Shown: positions 51,445-61,889, counted from the stretch's first letter. The stretch: DNA of 64,000 bases from Pseudomonadota bacterium (GCA_023433705.1 JAEYUC010000043.1:62001-126000), one strand, 5' to 3'. Numbers and translations: made by a program. The notes: generated from the letters alone by a model not told the origin.

Positions 51445-54400
51445 ATGAAGCTGAACTACCTACCGCATGCCGCGATGCGTGCGTCGCGTCTCCTGTCCTG
51501 CGTCGCGCTCATCGCGTGCGCGGGCGTGCTCGCGACGTATTTCCTCGAAAGAGACGCGTGGCGCACCGTCACGGTCGCGGTTCTAATCCCGTTTTCGGCG
51601 ACGTGTGTCAGCCTCCTCGCACTTTCCGCGCTGCTGGTCAGCCTGCCGTTCCGCGCGTGGCGCGCGGTCGGCCAGGTGCTCGCCGCGATCGCCTTCCTCA
51701 TCGCGCTGTCCGCCACTCCACTTTTCTCCCCGCTGCAACACTGGCTACCGACCTGGCCGAGCGCCCATCTCATCGCGGGCGCCACGATCATGATGTTCAC
51801 CGCGAGCGCGGTCGCGCTGATCACGAGCCCCATGCGCGGACCGAGGGCCGCGCACGTGTTCGCGGCAGCCGCGGGACTTGGCCTGCTGCTCGCGGCGACG
51901 TCGCTCATCGGCTTCGTGCTCGGCAGCGGCGCGCTCGCGAGCCTCGGCATCGATCGCATTCCGCAGCCGGCGACCAGCGCGCTGATCGCCGTTCTGCTGA
52001 TCGCCACGCTCGCGCAGCGCGGCGATGCCGGCTGGCTCTCCGTGTTGCTCGGCCCATCGGCCGCGGGTAGTTCGGCGCGCGGCATCATCGTCTGGACGAT
52101 CATCGCGCCGCTTGCGCTGGCGCTGCTCGCGCTCGCCGGGGTGCGCGCGGGCTACTACTCGCTGCATTTCGCGTTCGCGCTGCTCGCCGCCGCCATGTGC
52201 TGCGGTCTGACGCTGCTCGTGTTGTGGAACGCCGCGCGCGTCGAGCGCGCGCAGCAACGTGTCGCCGATGCCCGCGAGGCGATGCAGCTCGCCTCGAACC
52301 GGTTGCGGCTGGCTCGCTCCGCCGCGGGCATCCAGATGTGGGAGTGGTCGCCCCAGACGCGCGAGTGGCTGTCGCTCGACGGCGAAGAGCGGCTCGACCC
52401 TTCCGACAACGAACAACTCGAGGAAGGCCTGGCGCGCGCGCTGCAGGACGGCAAGGCGGAGTTCGAATTCTGTCTGCGACGCCCCAACCGCGACGAGCAG
52501 TGGTTGCTGGCCACGTGCTGGTGCGAACAGCGCGATGGGCGGCCGATCGTCGTGGGTATCACGGTCGACATCACCGAGAGCAAGCTCGCCGCGCTCGCGC
52601 TCGAGATCAGCGAGACGCGCCTGCAGCTCGCCGCTCGCGCCCTGCCCGGCTTCGTATACGACTGGAACATGGCGAGCGGCAAGGTGCTGCGCACCTCCGG
52701 CATCGAACTCGTGCTCGGCTTTCGCGGCGGCGAGATCACGCCGGTCTCGCGCTGGTGGGAAGATCTCATCCACCCCGAGGACGTGCCGCTCGCGCAACCC
52801 GCGCGAGTGATGCGCGCCCGGGCGCCGGGCAATCACGCCGAGAGCATCTCCTGCGAATATCGCGTCCAGCACAAGAACGGCAGTTACGTCTGGGTTTGGG
52901 ACAACTGCGTGCTCGTACGCGATGCCGAGGGCCACATATCCCGCGTGGTCGGCAGCGTGCTCGACATCACGGAGCGCAAGGAAGCCGAGGCGCGACTCGC
53001 GACCAGCGAGCATCGATTCAAAGCGGCGCTGCTCGCGACCACGGGAATCTTCTGGACCGCGACCGCCAGTGGCCGCGCGGTCGGCGAACAGACGAGCTGG
53101 AGCGCGTTCACGGGACAAAGCGCCGAGGAACTGGCCGGACTTGGCTGGACCGCGGCCGTGCACCCGGATGATCTGCAGGCGACGCTCGACGCGTGGCGGC
53201 ATGCGCTCGCGACGCGCAACGACTATGTCGTCGTGCATCGGCTGCGCCGGCGCGACGGCGTCTATCGCACCTTCTCCGTACACGCGGTGCCCGTCACGAA
53301 CGAGCGCGGCGAGATCATCGAGTGGGTGGGCTCGCACACGGACATCACCGAGCAACGCGAGGCGCAGCAGCGCGTGCGCGAAAGCCTGCAGCGGCTCGAG
53401 CTCGCGCTCGATGCCGCGAGCGTCGGCATGTGGGACTGGGACCTCGAGACCGGCCGCATGAACTGGACGCGGCAGACACATCTTATTACAGGTGTGAGCG
53501 AGGAGCAGTTCTCCGGGCGTGCCCGGCAGTTCTTCGAGTTATTGCTCCCGGAAGGACGCGATCACGAAGCGGCCTTCCGCAACGACGTGCTGCGCCCGGG
53601 CGACGTCAGCGAGCTCGAATTCCAGTTCCGCCGCACGGACGGCAGCGTGCGCTGGGCACAGAACCGCGCCACGGCCATTACCGATGCCTCCGGCCGCACG
53701 CGGCGCATCGTCGGAACGATCCGCGACATCACGCGCCGCAAGGAGCTCGAGGCGGAGCGCGAAGGCCTGCTAGCGGCGGAACGCGCCGCGCGCGCCGAGC
53801 TCGCGCAGTCCGCCGTGGCCAAGGACGAATTCCTCGCGACGATTTCGCACGAGCTGCGGACTCCGCTCAATGCGATCCTGGGCTGGACGACGCTGCTGCA
53901 GCGGCCGAAGGTGGACCCGGCGATGCTGCGGGACGGACTCAAGGTCATCGAGCGCAACGCGCGCGCGCAGACCCAGTTGTTAGGCGACCTGCTCGACGCC
54001 AACCAGCTCATGTCCGGCAAGCTGTCGTTGTCGTTCGAGCCGATGGATCTCAACGACGCGGTGCGCGCGACGCTCGATTCGATGCGCGTGACCGTCGCCG
54101 CGCGGCAGATCCGCATCGAGAGCCACCTGTGCGACGGCCCGCTCGTGGTCATGGGCGACTCCGGCCGAGTGCAGCAGATCGTGAGCAACCTGCTGTCGAA
54201 CGCGCTCAAGTTCACGCCCCCGGACGGCACGGTTTCGATCGCCACGCGCATCGAAGCGGAGTTCGTCTGCTGCGAAATCGGCGACAACGGCGAAGGAATC
54301 TCCTCGGAGTTCCTGCCGCACATCTTCGAGAAATTCCGGCAGGCCGACGGCGGCAGCGCGCGGCGCTACGCGGGCCTCGGGCTCGGCCTCGCGATCACCA

Positions 54401-54990
54401 AGCAGCTCGTGGAATCGCACGGCGGCAGCATCACCGTCGAGAGCGAAGGCCGCGGCAAGGGCTCCAAGTTCACCGTACGCATTCCTCGCCTGCGCGCCGA
54501 GAAGCAGGAAGGCGCGCAGGACATCGCGGACCTGGCGGAACGCCGATACGCGGGACTCGCCGGCGCGAAGCCACTCTCGGGGCTGCGCATCCTCGCGGTC
54601 GACGACGAAACGGACTCGCGCGAGTACCTCGAAAGACTGCTGGCCGAACAAGGCGCGGAGATCGTGAGCGTGAGCTCCGCGGCAGAGGCCATCGACGAGC
54701 TGTCGCCCGATACGGGGCGCTTCAACCTGCTCGTGAGCGACATCGGCATGCCAGGCTCTTCCGGCTACGACCTCATCGAAACGATCCGCACGCGAATGCA
54801 CGTCGATGCACGCAATCTTCCGGCCGTCGCGCTCACGGCGTTCTCGCGGCCGCAGGACGAGGCGCGCGCACTCGACAAAGGTTTCCAGAAGCACCTGGCC
54901 AAACCCGTGCAGGTTGGCCGGCTGATAGGTGCGATTCGCCAGCTCACCGGGCGCAACGAGAACCGTCAGCGCGCGCGGCGCCAGCACTGA
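51445..54990 (+). CDS. Membrane hybrid histidine kinase with four PAS domains
   Basis: 1181 residues. About seven hydrophobic helices fill 10-265, then four PAS/PAC modules (about 290-385, 388-510, 512-640 and 642-765; each closes on DITE/DITRRK-type ends). HisKA with His802 (ISHELRTPLNAIL), HATPase (905-1020; NLLSNALKFT, IGDNGEGIS, GLGLGLAI) and a C-terminal receiver with Asp1099 (LVSDIGMPGSSG, KHLAKPV). It begins opposite the exopolysaccharide genes and is a candidate regulator of them, but no partner regulator is next to it. Confidence 0.92.
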   Translation: MKLNYLPHAAMRASRLLSCVALIACAGVLATYFLERDAWRTVTVAVLIPFSATCVSLLALSALLVSLPFRAWRAVGQVLAAIAFLIALSATPLFSPLQHWLPTWPSAHLIAGATIMMFTASAVALITSPMRGPRAAHVFAAAAGLGLLLAATSLIGFVLGSGALASLGIDRIPQPATSALIAVLLIATLAQRGDAGWLSVLLGPSAAGSSARGIIVWTIIAPLALALLALAGVRAGYYSLHFAFALLAAAMCCGLTLLVLWNAARVERAQQRVADAREAMQLASNRLRLARSAAGIQMWEWSPQTREWLSLDGEERLDPSDNEQLEEGLARALQDGKAEFEFCLRRPNRDEQWLLATCWCEQRDGRPIVVGITVDITESKLAALALEISETRLQLAARALPGFVYDWNMASGKVLRTSGIELVLGFRGGEITPVSRWWEDLIHPEDVPLAQPARVMRARAPGNHAESISCEYRVQHKNGSYVWVWDNCVLVRDAEGHISRVVGSVLDITERKEAEARLATSEHRFKAALLATTGIFWTATASGRAVGEQTSWSAFTGQSAEELAGLGWTAAVHPDDLQATLDAWRHALATRNDYVVVHRLRRRDGVYRTFSVHAVPVTNERGEIIEWVGSHTDITEQREAQQRVRESLQRLELALDAASVGMWDWDLETGRMNWTRQTHLITGVSEEQFSGRARQFFELLLPEGRDHEAAFRNDVLRPGDVSELEFQFRRTDGSVRWAQNRATAITDASGRTRRIVGTIRDITRRKELEAEREGLLAAERAARAELAQSAVAKDEFLATISHELRTPLNAILGWTTLLQRPKVDPAMLRDGLKVIERNARAQTQLLGDLLDANQLMSGKLSLSFEPMDLNDAVRATLDSMRVTVAARQIRIESHLCDGPLVVMGDSGRVQQIVSNLLSNALKFTPPDGTVSIATRIEAEFVCCEIGDNGEGISSEFLPHIFEKFRQADGGSARRYAGLGLGLAITKQLVESHGGSITVESEGRGKGSKFTVRIPRLRAEKQEGAQDIADLAERRYAGLAGAKPLSGLRILAVDDETDSREYLERLLAEQGAEIVSVSSAAEAIDELSPDTGRFNLLVSDIGMPGSSGYDLIETIRTRMHVDARNLPAVALTAFSRPQDEARALDKGFQKHLAKPVQVGRLIGAIRQLTGRNENRQRARRQH

Positions 54991-54994
54991 TTCG

Positions 54995-55552
54995 TCAGGG
55001 CTGGTACTTCAGCTCGACCAGCATCTCGAGATTCTTTTCGTAACCCGCGAGCGACTCGCCCAGCGCGCGCTTGAGCTCCGGATCCTTCGTGCCGGCCATC
55101 TGCGCGCGAAACTGCTTCACCGCGGCCTGGTGGGCCGCGATCTGGCTCACGATGAAGTCCGCGCTCTTGCGAGGCCCCGTCGGTCCGTGCTCCGTCGACG
55201 TCTTCCTGCGTTCGACTTCTTCGGGTACCGGCCAGCGCTTGCGCTTGGCCAGCCCCTCCATCCGGTCGCGGGTCTCGGCGTACTGGCGCTCGATCACCTC
55301 CGCGGCGCTTTCGATCTGCGGGCCCAGGCCTCCGGCCGCCTGCGCGTCGAAGACGCCCTGCCGGCTCGCCTCGATCGCATTGCGGACAAAGGTGTGATCG
55401 TCGGTCGCCACGAACGGCTGGTCGAACAGCGGATCGGTCGGCGTACCGTCCTGCTCGCGCCGCTCCTGCTGCGTGGGTTCACGCTGTCGCGGCAGGGTCG
55501 GTTGTCCGTTGGTTTCGGCCAGCAGCAATCCGAGCGCGAGCGATTCGAACAT
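54995..55552 (-). CDS. DUF4142-like exported protein
   Basis: 185 residues. A short hydrophobic N-terminus (MFESLALGLLLAE) and a charged, Gln-rich linker are followed by the DUF4142-like four-helix bundle (55-185; FVATDDHTFVRNAIEASRQG, ADFIVSQIAAHQAAVKQF, ALGESLAGYEKNLEML). AAAGGGGAG precedes ATG 55552 by eight bases. The family is periplasmic and stress-associated; ferritin-like fold without clear metal ligands here. It is convergent with the PAS kinase gene. Confidence 0.7.
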   Translation of the reverse strand: MFESLALGLLLAETNGQPTLPRQREPTQQERREQDGTPTDPLFDQPFVATDDHTFVRNAIEASRQGVFDAQAAGGLGPQIESAAEVIERQYAETRDRMEGLAKRKRWPVPEEVERRKTSTEHGPTGPRKSADFIVSQIAAHQAAVKQFRAQMAGTKDPELKRALGESLAGYEKNLEMLVELKYQP

Positions 55553-55649
55553 GCGTCTGTCTCCCCTTTTGCGGAACGGCGGTATGAACGACCCGCGGCG
55601 CCCGGCCGGCTACCGGGCAAGACCGCGGGTCTGCCTAACTAGTCAGGCG

Positions 55650-55988
55650 TCAGCGGCGCAGCAATGCCGTGACCAGGATCCCGATCGCCGCGCCGGCGGC
55701 CGCACCGTACGCGACCGACTCCCAGGGATGATCGTGCACGTATGTGTCGGTGACCCGCGCCGCGTCGTTGGCCGCCGCGCGCGCCCGGCTGCTCGCGCTC
55801 GACAGTTTCGTCCTGGCCTGTTCGACCGTGCGTTGCACGCGCTCACGCACGGCGTCGTACGCGGCTCCGCCCTCCTCGCCGAGCGACTTCAGCAGTTCTT
55901 CAGCCTGCCCGACGATGCGATTCAGCTCCGCGGCGGTGGATTCCGGGCTCCGTGCGCCGTTGTCGAAGGTCTTCGAATGGATGGTCAT
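55650..55988 (-). CDS. DUF883 family protein, paralogue
   Basis: 112 residues with ELNRIVGQAEELLKSLG (21-37) and a C-terminal membrane anchor (AYGAAAGAAIGILVTALL) preceded by YVHDHPWESV. It resembles the product of 18351-18701 along its full length, including the ELNRIV core. AGGAGAGAGG precedes ATG. Single gene here, without the YqjE/YqjK partners. Ribosome-tethering role inferred from family. Confidence 0.9.
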   Translation of the reverse strand: MTIHSKTFDNGARSPESTAAELNRIVGQAEELLKSLGEEGGAAYDAVRERVQRTVEQARTKLSSASSRARAAANDAARVTDTYVHDHPWESVAYGAAAGAAIGILVTALLRR

Positions 55989-56263
55989 GCCTCTCTCCTG
56001 AGTTCTGATGGTTGCGGTGGTGTGGGACCCGCAAGTTATGCCGCCAATGCCGCGACGTGTGTCAGCGGGCCGCGCCCGTGTCGGGTCAGGAGGTGCTTAC
56101 ATCACGTCACCCTGTCGGCAATCTGCGCCGCTGGCGAATGGACTGCGCAGGTGGTGGGTTCAGGCTGACATTGCATGGGCGTTCCGTCCGCGCGCGTGGA
56201 TTGGGGTGCCGGCGCAGCATGTGCGTGGGCAATGAATTCATTCGACACGGAGGAGATGCAATC

Positions 56264-56680
56264 GTGACCAAATCAAAAAGCTGGACTCTGGTGGTGGCCG
56301 CGGCCGTGGGCGTCTTCGCGCTCGCCGGCTGCAACCAGCGCGAATCGGCGCAGAAGACCGCCGAGGATGTGACGGACGCGCGCCAGGACGCTCAGGAGAA
56401 CGTGGCCGAGGAGCGCCGTGAAGCCGCCGATGCCGCGACGGAAGGCATGCAGGACCGCGCCGCGGCCGAGTACGACGTGGCAGTCGCGCAAGCGGATGGC
56501 CAGCGCCAGATCGCCAAGGAGAAGTGCGAGACCATGCAGGGCGAAGCGCAGCAGGCCTGCAAGGACGAGGCGGATGCGCAGTACGAGTCCGCCAAGGCAC
56601 AGGCCCAGGCGCAGCTCGACAGCACGAAGCGTGCCGGCTCCGCGGAAATGGAACAGCCCGCGCCCGCTCCCACCAACTGA
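56264..56680 (+). CDS. Coiled-coil lipoprotein, 138 aa
   Basis: GTG 56264 follows GGAGGAG. A lipoprotein signal peptide with LAGC (Cys22) is followed by a long helix of Ala/Glu/Arg/Lys heptads (QKTAEDVTDARQDAQENVAEE and later EKCETMQGEAQQACKDEADAQY) and a Pro-rich tail. Two Cys (KCETM and ACKDE) may form a disulfide. Resembles small stress-related envelope lipoproteins, but no named family is certain. Confidence 0.75.
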   Translation: MTKSKSWTLVVAAAVGVFALAGCNQRESAQKTAEDVTDARQDAQENVAEERREAADAATEGMQDRAAAEYDVAVAQADGQRQIAKEKCETMQGEAQQACKDEADAQYESAKAQAQAQLDSTKRAGSAEMEQPAPAPTN

Positions 56681-56758
56681 AGTGCGCTGATGGGTATCGC
56701 GGCCACGACCGGGTGATGCCCACCTGCGAGACCCCTGCAATTCTCGTGGCTGCGTAAC

Positions 56759-56796
56759 AGGCCGCCCGGCGACCTTACCCCGTCGCCGGACGGCCT
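56759..56796 (+). terminator. Hairpin after the lipoprotein gene
   Basis: AGGCCGCCCGGCGAC (56759-56773) pairs, with one mismatch, with GTCGCCGGACGGCCT (56782-56796), followed by only TTTC. It may end the lipoprotein transcript. Confidence 0.5.
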
Positions 56797-56811
56797 TTCA
56801 GGAGAACAACG

Positions 56812-57027
56812 ATGCGCGGAGGGAACATGACGACGATCCGGATCTTCAAGTTGCTCGGGATGACCGGCCTCGCCATTCTCGCGGCCAGCTTCGCGGCATC
56901 CCGCGCCCAGCGACGCGACGAGGAAAATCGCCGCCGTCTCGACGAGCGCCTCGAAAAGGATCGCTGGGAAAGCGAGGGCGGCGCGAGCCGTTCGGGCCCG
57001 GCAACGCCGAGCGCCCTGACCAACTAG
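56812..57027 (+). CDS. Small single-pass membrane protein, 71 aa
   Basis: ATG 56812 follows AGGAG by eight bases; ATG 56827 (GGAGGG upstream) is equally possible. One hydrophobic helix (residues 12-29; GMTGLAILAASFAASRAQ) and a charged cytoplasmic tail (RRDEENRRRLDERLEKDRW). No family recognised. It stands between a terminator and the convergent MscS gene. Confidence 0.6.
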   Translation: MRGGNMTTIRIFKLLGMTGLAILAASFAASRAQRRDEENRRRLDERLEKDRWESEGGASRSGPATPSALTN

Positions 57028-57044
57028 TATTCGACCACGAACGC

Positions 57045-57064
57045 GCGGGCGGCTCTCCGCCCGC
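57045..57064. terminator. Terminator-like hairpin between convergent genes
   Basis: GCGGGCGG (57045-57052) pairs with CCGCCCGC (57057-57064) around CTCT, followed on the plus strand by ATTTCTC. Likely ends the small membrane-protein gene; it also lies just past the MscS stop. Confidence 0.6.
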
Positions 57065-57076
57065 ATTTCTCGCGCG

Positions 57077-57937
57077 TCACGTGGGCGTCACCGTCCGGGC
57101 GCCGATCATCGACACCGCCGTCTGCGGATGCCGGATCTTCTGTTCGTCGAATACGCGTTTGAGCCGCAGCAGGAACTCCCGGCGCACCGGGCCCTGGTCC
57201 ACCGCCGGCACGCGGAACCGTGCGCGCAGCGTGATCCCGCGTTCGTTCCAGCTCTCGATTCCCGAAAGCTCGAGCTCGTCCAGGATCCGCGGTCCCCACT
57301 CCGCATGCGCGCGCATCTGCACGCCGATTTCGCGCATCGCGTCGACGACCGGCGCGACTTCCTGGTCGAGCGCGATCATCACGTCCATCACGGCGTACGA
57401 GAAGGTCCGGCTCGAATTCGTGACCACCGCGATCTCGCCATTAGGGACGAAGTGCACGTTTCCCTGGAAATCGCGCAGCTGCACGTAACGCAGCGTGAGG
57501 TTCTCGACCACACCGGACTTGCCGGCGATCTCGACGGCGTCACCCTGCCGGATCTGGTTCTCCGCCACGAGGAAGAAGCCCTTGAGGAAATCCTTCACGA
57601 GCGTCTGCGCGCCGAAGGCGATCGCGATGCCGGCGACGCCGGCGGTCGCGAGGAACGGCATGATCGTGATGCCGACCGCGTTCAGCACCGCGAGTGTCGC
57701 GAGCGTCGCGAGGATGAAGGTGATGGTCTTGCGCAGCACCAGGCTCACCGTGGCCGCCCGGCGCTGCGAATCGATGTCGTCGGCGTTCTTCGCTGAGATC
57801 CGCTCGAAGCCGGCTATCAGCCGGCGCGAGACGAAGATCAGGATTGTAGTAAGGATCAGTATGGCCGCGATGCGAGTACCGGCCTGGATCCAGTCGATCT
57901 CGTTGAACCACTTTACGATCTTTACTTCGTCTTCCAT
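57077..57937 (-). CDS. Small-conductance mechanosensitive channel (MscS family)
   Basis: 286 residues. Three membrane helices (about 18-38, 65-85 and 87-105), the third with the Gly/Ala-rich pore ATAGVAGIAIAFGAQTLVKDFLKGFF, then the beta-domain (VEIAGKSGVVENLTLRYVQLRDFQGNVHFVPNGEI) and an alpha/beta vestibule. It opens under membrane tension and releases solutes on hypo-osmotic shock. Fits the envelope-stress genes around it. No clear ribosome site before ATG 57937. Confidence 0.93.
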   Translation of the reverse strand: MEDEVKIVKWFNEIDWIQAGTRIAAILILTTILIFVSRRLIAGFERISAKNADDIDSQRRAATVSLVLRKTITFILATLATLAVLNAVGITIMPFLATAGVAGIAIAFGAQTLVKDFLKGFFLVAENQIRQGDAVEIAGKSGVVENLTLRYVQLRDFQGNVHFVPNGEIAVVTNSSRTFSYAVMDVMIALDQEVAPVVDAMREIGVQMRAHAEWGPRILDELELSGIESWNERGITLRARFRVPAVDQGPVRREFLLRLKRVFDEQKIRHPQTAVSMIGARTVTPT

Positions 57938-58051
57938 CCGCGCAAATTACCGCATGGCCTGGGCCGCTGCACGCGGCACCCACCTACAGCGGGCACTTGC
58001 AGGCTCCGAACGCGCCGGGACGTGGAACGACGGCACCATCCGGGGGTGAAC

Positions 58052-58399
58052 TCAGGGATCAGTCGACTCCTTACCGTCCTTGCCATGCTGCTCGCGTTGC
58101 GACTCGTGAGTGGCAACGTCGATCATGAGGTCGCCGTCTCGCCGATCGACCTGCCGGTCGAGGTTGCGGACGACGTATATCAAGGCGATGAGCGCGAAGG
58201 TGACGAACTCGGGCAAGCCATCGCATTCGTGCGCGAGGGACGGTTGTTCGTCGTGGAACGGGATGTGGACGTCGTGTTCGCGCTCGAACCCGCCCAGGGA
58301 GACACGCCTCCGCTCGTGATGGCGATCGCCCGGGACCTGGCCCGGGACCTGGCCCCGGATCTCGGCCCGACGCACCCCGCCCCGGTCGTACTCGCGCAC
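58052..58399 (-). CDS. Doubtful small protein, 115 aa
   Basis: A minus-strand frame from GTG 58399 has the better codon pattern here (low second-position and high third-position G/C), and one hydrophobic helix (LPEFVTFALIALIYVV). It has no ribosome site, and a plus-strand frame (58022-58423) covers the same bases with a weaker pattern. I favour the minus frame slightly. The rest of 57938-58423 shows no clear feature. Confidence 0.3.
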   Translation of the reverse strand: MREYDRGGVRRAEIRGQVPGQVPGDRHHERRRVSLGGFEREHDVHIPFHDEQPSLAHECDGLPEFVTFALIALIYVVRNLDRQVDRRDGDLMIDVATHESQREQHGKDGKESTDP

Positions 58400-58423
58400 C
58401 TGGAAGTCGACGACGAACCTTGA

Positions 58424-58954
58424 TCAGGATGCGCCGGGCGTCGCGCCCTTACGTGCCTTGCCCCCCGCGTCCCCGTCTCCCGACATGCGGATCACGCTGA
58501 TCTGGCCGTCGCCCTCGAGGTACGCCGCCTTGACCTCCGCGAGCTTCTCAATCCCTTGCTCGCGCAGTTTTTCCTGGAGCTCCTCGACGGTGACGAATTC
58601 GCGCCGCAGGTTGCGCCGCTGCAGCACCCCCTTGTGCACGAGTATGAGTCGACGCGGAGTGGCGAAGCGGCGCACCAGCACGTATCGGAACGAGAGCCAG
58701 TCGAGCAGCCAGTTCCACGCGACGATCGTGAGCACGAGGATCGCGCCCTCGGTGAACGTCGTGTATCCACCGGACATCGCGTTCTGCGCGGCATCCGCGA
58801 CGATCACGAGCAGCAGGATATCGGCGATGCCCACGGCGCCGACATCGCGCCGCAGGACAAAACGGAAGATGAGGAACAGCAGCCAGTAGACCAGCGTGCC
58901 GCGCAGCGCCAGCTCTGCGATGGAAACCCGGATGTCGAAGATGTCGGCGATCAC
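58424..58954 (-). CDS. DUF421 (YetF-like) membrane protein
   Basis: 176 residues from GTG 58954. Three helices at the N-terminus (about 16-90; RGTLVYWLLFLIFRFVLRR, GIADILLLVIVADAA) are followed by the DUF421 cytosolic domain (95-160; RRNLRREFVTVEELQEKLREQG, VKAAYLEGDGQISVI). YetF-type proteins are spore- and stress-related in other bacteria; their function is unclear. Likely co-transcribed with the GlsB gene, 49 bases upstream. Confidence 0.85.
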   Translation of the reverse strand: MIADIFDIRVSIAELALRGTLVYWLLFLIFRFVLRRDVGAVGIADILLLVIVADAAQNAMSGGYTTFTEGAILVLTIVAWNWLLDWLSFRYVLVRRFATPRRLILVHKGVLQRRNLRREFVTVEELQEKLREQGIEKLAEVKAAYLEGDGQISVIRMSGDGDAGGKARKGATPGAS

Positions 58955-59003
58955 ATGAGGTTTGTGAGGGCCGGCAGCATCGACATCCGGGGATCGGATG
59001 CGC

Positions 59004-59273
59004 TCAGCGCACCCGCTTGCGTGTGATCAGGTTGACGATCGCGAGCAGCACCACTGCGCCGAGGAAGGAAACGAACAGGCTTCCGACGCTTATCTCGCCC
59101 TGGTTGATCGTTCCTGCGCCTACCAGCGGGCTGATGAGCCAGCCGCCAAGCAGTGCGCCAACGATACCCACGACGATGTTCAGGAAGATGCCCTGATTGG
59201 CATCACGTTTCATGACGAGACTGGCGAGCCAACCGATGACACCGCCGATGACCAACCACAGAATGAATCCCAT
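59004..59273 (-). CDS. GlsB/YeaQ/YmgE-family membrane protein
   Basis: 89 residues with three hydrophobic segments and a Gly-rich pattern (ILWLVIGGVIGWLASLVM, NIVVGIVGALLGGWLISP, LFVSFLGAVVLLAIVNL), the transglycosylase-associated family signature. AAGGAG lies about ten bases before ATG. Stress-induced envelope protein; the gene starts 15 bases after the sigma-54 activator stop and so probably belongs to that operon. Confidence 0.9.
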   Translation of the reverse strand: MGFILWLVIGGVIGWLASLVMKRDANQGIFLNIVVGIVGALLGGWLISPLVGAGTINQGEISVGSLFVSFLGAVVLLAIVNLITRKRVR

Positions 59274-59288
59274 ATCGCTGTCTCCTTG

Positions 59289-60346
<1,058 letters not shown>

Positions 60347-60350
<4 letters not shown>

Positions 60351-61216
60351 GGCGCACCCGCGAGGGACGTGACCACGGGCAACAGGGCCGGAATCACGCC
60401 CCCGTCGTTGGACAGGATGATCTCGACGCGCCGATCGGGCGGGCCCTTGCGCGCGGGCGCGTTCTCCGGCGCGGCAAACCACTCGCCGTAACCGAGCGCA
60501 CGCACGCGCGCGGCATCGACGCCGCGATTGATGAAGGCCATCGCCACCGCGTCGGCGCGGCTCTGCGACAGCTCGAGGTTGTACGAGTGAGCGCCCGCGC
60601 TGTCGGTGAATGCTTCGATCTGCACGCGCCGCTCCGGAAGCTCCCGCAGGAACGTCGCGATCAGGTCGAGCGGCGACGCGGCGTCGGGGTGCAGTTTCGC
60701 GCGGCCCTTCGCGAACAGGACTTCGTCGAGCGTGATCACGAGGCCGCGCGCCGTCGGCGCGGCGCGCAGTTCGCGCACGAGTCCATCCATGAGTGCGGCG
60801 CCGCGCCCGCTGCGCTCGTCGGCGAGACGGGTCTCGCGCAGGATCCGCTCGCGCTCGTGTTCGTTGGCGCGGATACGCGCGCGGGCCGACTGCTCCTTCG
60901 CGCGCAGTCCGGCGATGCGCGCGGTTTGCGCCGCCAGGTATGCGTAGTGAGTCGCGACCGGATCCGCGCCGTATTCGGCGGCGCGCGCCTCCGCGCGCGA
61001 AAGATAGTCGCGGGCGCGCGCGAGCTCCGGGCTCGCGTAGCGGATCACGTCGGCCTTCGAAGCCACACCGTCCACCACGGATCGTTCCTCGCTGAAATCC
61101 GCCGGAAGCCGCGGAATGGTTTCGCAGGCAGCCAGGCACAAGCTCGCGAGGGTCGCGAGGGCCGCGAAGGCGCCGAGTCCGAAGGTGGCGTGTCCGGCCC
61201 GCATGCGCGCACTCAT
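60347..61216 (-). CDS. OmpA-family peptidoglycan-binding lipoprotein
   Basis: 289 residues. Lipoprotein signal with LCLAAC (Cys31), a helical region with DUF4398-like repeats (70-150), and a C-terminal OmpA domain (165-275) with FAKGRAKLHPDA, IEAFTDSAGAHSYNLELSQSRADAV and GYGEWFAAPEN. Outer-membrane-anchored protein binding peptidoglycan. ATG 61216 overlaps the stop of the DUF4398 gene; its own stop overlaps the next ATG, so all are co-translated. Confidence 0.88.
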
Positions 61217-61617
61217 GGAGTCGGCAGAACCGGCGCGGCGCCGGCGCGCCGCAATGCTTCTTCGCGCAATTCGCGCATCTGCGCGTCCAGCTGTCCCGCG
61301 ATCTGCTCCGACTGCTTCGCGCGCGCGGTATGTTCCGCGAGCTGCGCATCGACGTCGGCCTGCTCGGCGAGCATCGTCGCGAGATCGGCGTCGCGCTTGT
61401 CGGCAGCAGCCTGTGCCGCCGCGTACTTGGTGCGCGCCTCGGATAGTTCCATCTGGGCGAAATCGGCGGCCTTGGCGACCTCCGCGCGTTGGATGGATTG
61501 CTCCGCCAGCGCGAGACGTTCGGCGGTCAGCGGCGTCGCCGCGCACGCAACGATTCCGAACGCCGTAACGCACCAGGCGGCGTTGCGCAAACCACTCAGG
61601 GTAATCTGGATCATCAC
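61213..61617 (-). CDS. DUF4398 lipoprotein
   Basis: 134 residues, lipoprotein-type signal (GIVAC, Cys25). The mature part is a two-helix coil (ERLALAEQSIQRAEVAKAADFAQMELSEARTKY and later repeats), the DUF4398 fold. GTG 61617 (or ATG 61614) overlaps the stop of the CsbD-like gene. Envelope-associated partner of the OmpA-like protein encoded next. No function known. Confidence 0.85.
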   Translation of the reverse strand: MMIQITLSGLRNAAWCVTAFGIVACAATPLTAERLALAEQSIQRAEVAKAADFAQMELSEARTKYAAAQAAADKRDADLATMLAEQADVDAQLAEHTARAKQSEQIAGQLDAQMRELREEALRRAGAAPVLPTP

Positions 61618-61889
61618 GACTCCCGGCCGTTCACACTCGTCGGACCCGGTTCGTCGTCGAACACGAGATCCTCCTCGTCGAACTCGTCAATGGCGAGGTT
61701 TCGTTCCCAGTTGCGAAGCTGCCGCTCCGCCTCCGTGTGCGAGAGGCCATACACCTCTTCGATGCGCCCCGTGAGCTGCTCGCGCTGTCCGCCGATCAGA
61801 TCGAGCTGATCTTCCGTAAGCCGGCACCAGCGCTCGCGTATGCGGCCCTTCCACTGGGGCCAGTTCCCGGCAATGCGGTCCCAGTTCAT
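61614..61889 (-). CDS. CsbD-family stress protein
   Basis: 91 residues. The CsbD pattern is clear: MNWDRIAGNWPQWKGRIRERW, then LTEDQLDLIGGQREQLTGRIEEVYGLS. An acidic C-terminal tail follows (DEFDEEDLVFDDEPG). GGAGG precedes ATG by five bases. First gene of the coupled operon CsbD, DUF4398, OmpA-like, sigma-54 activator. CsbD proteins are general stress proteins of unknown biochemistry. Confidence 0.93.
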   Translation of the reverse strand: MNWDRIAGNWPQWKGRIRERWCRLTEDQLDLIGGQREQLTGRIEEVYGLSHTEAERQLRNWERNLAIDEFDEEDLVFDDEPGPTSVNGRES

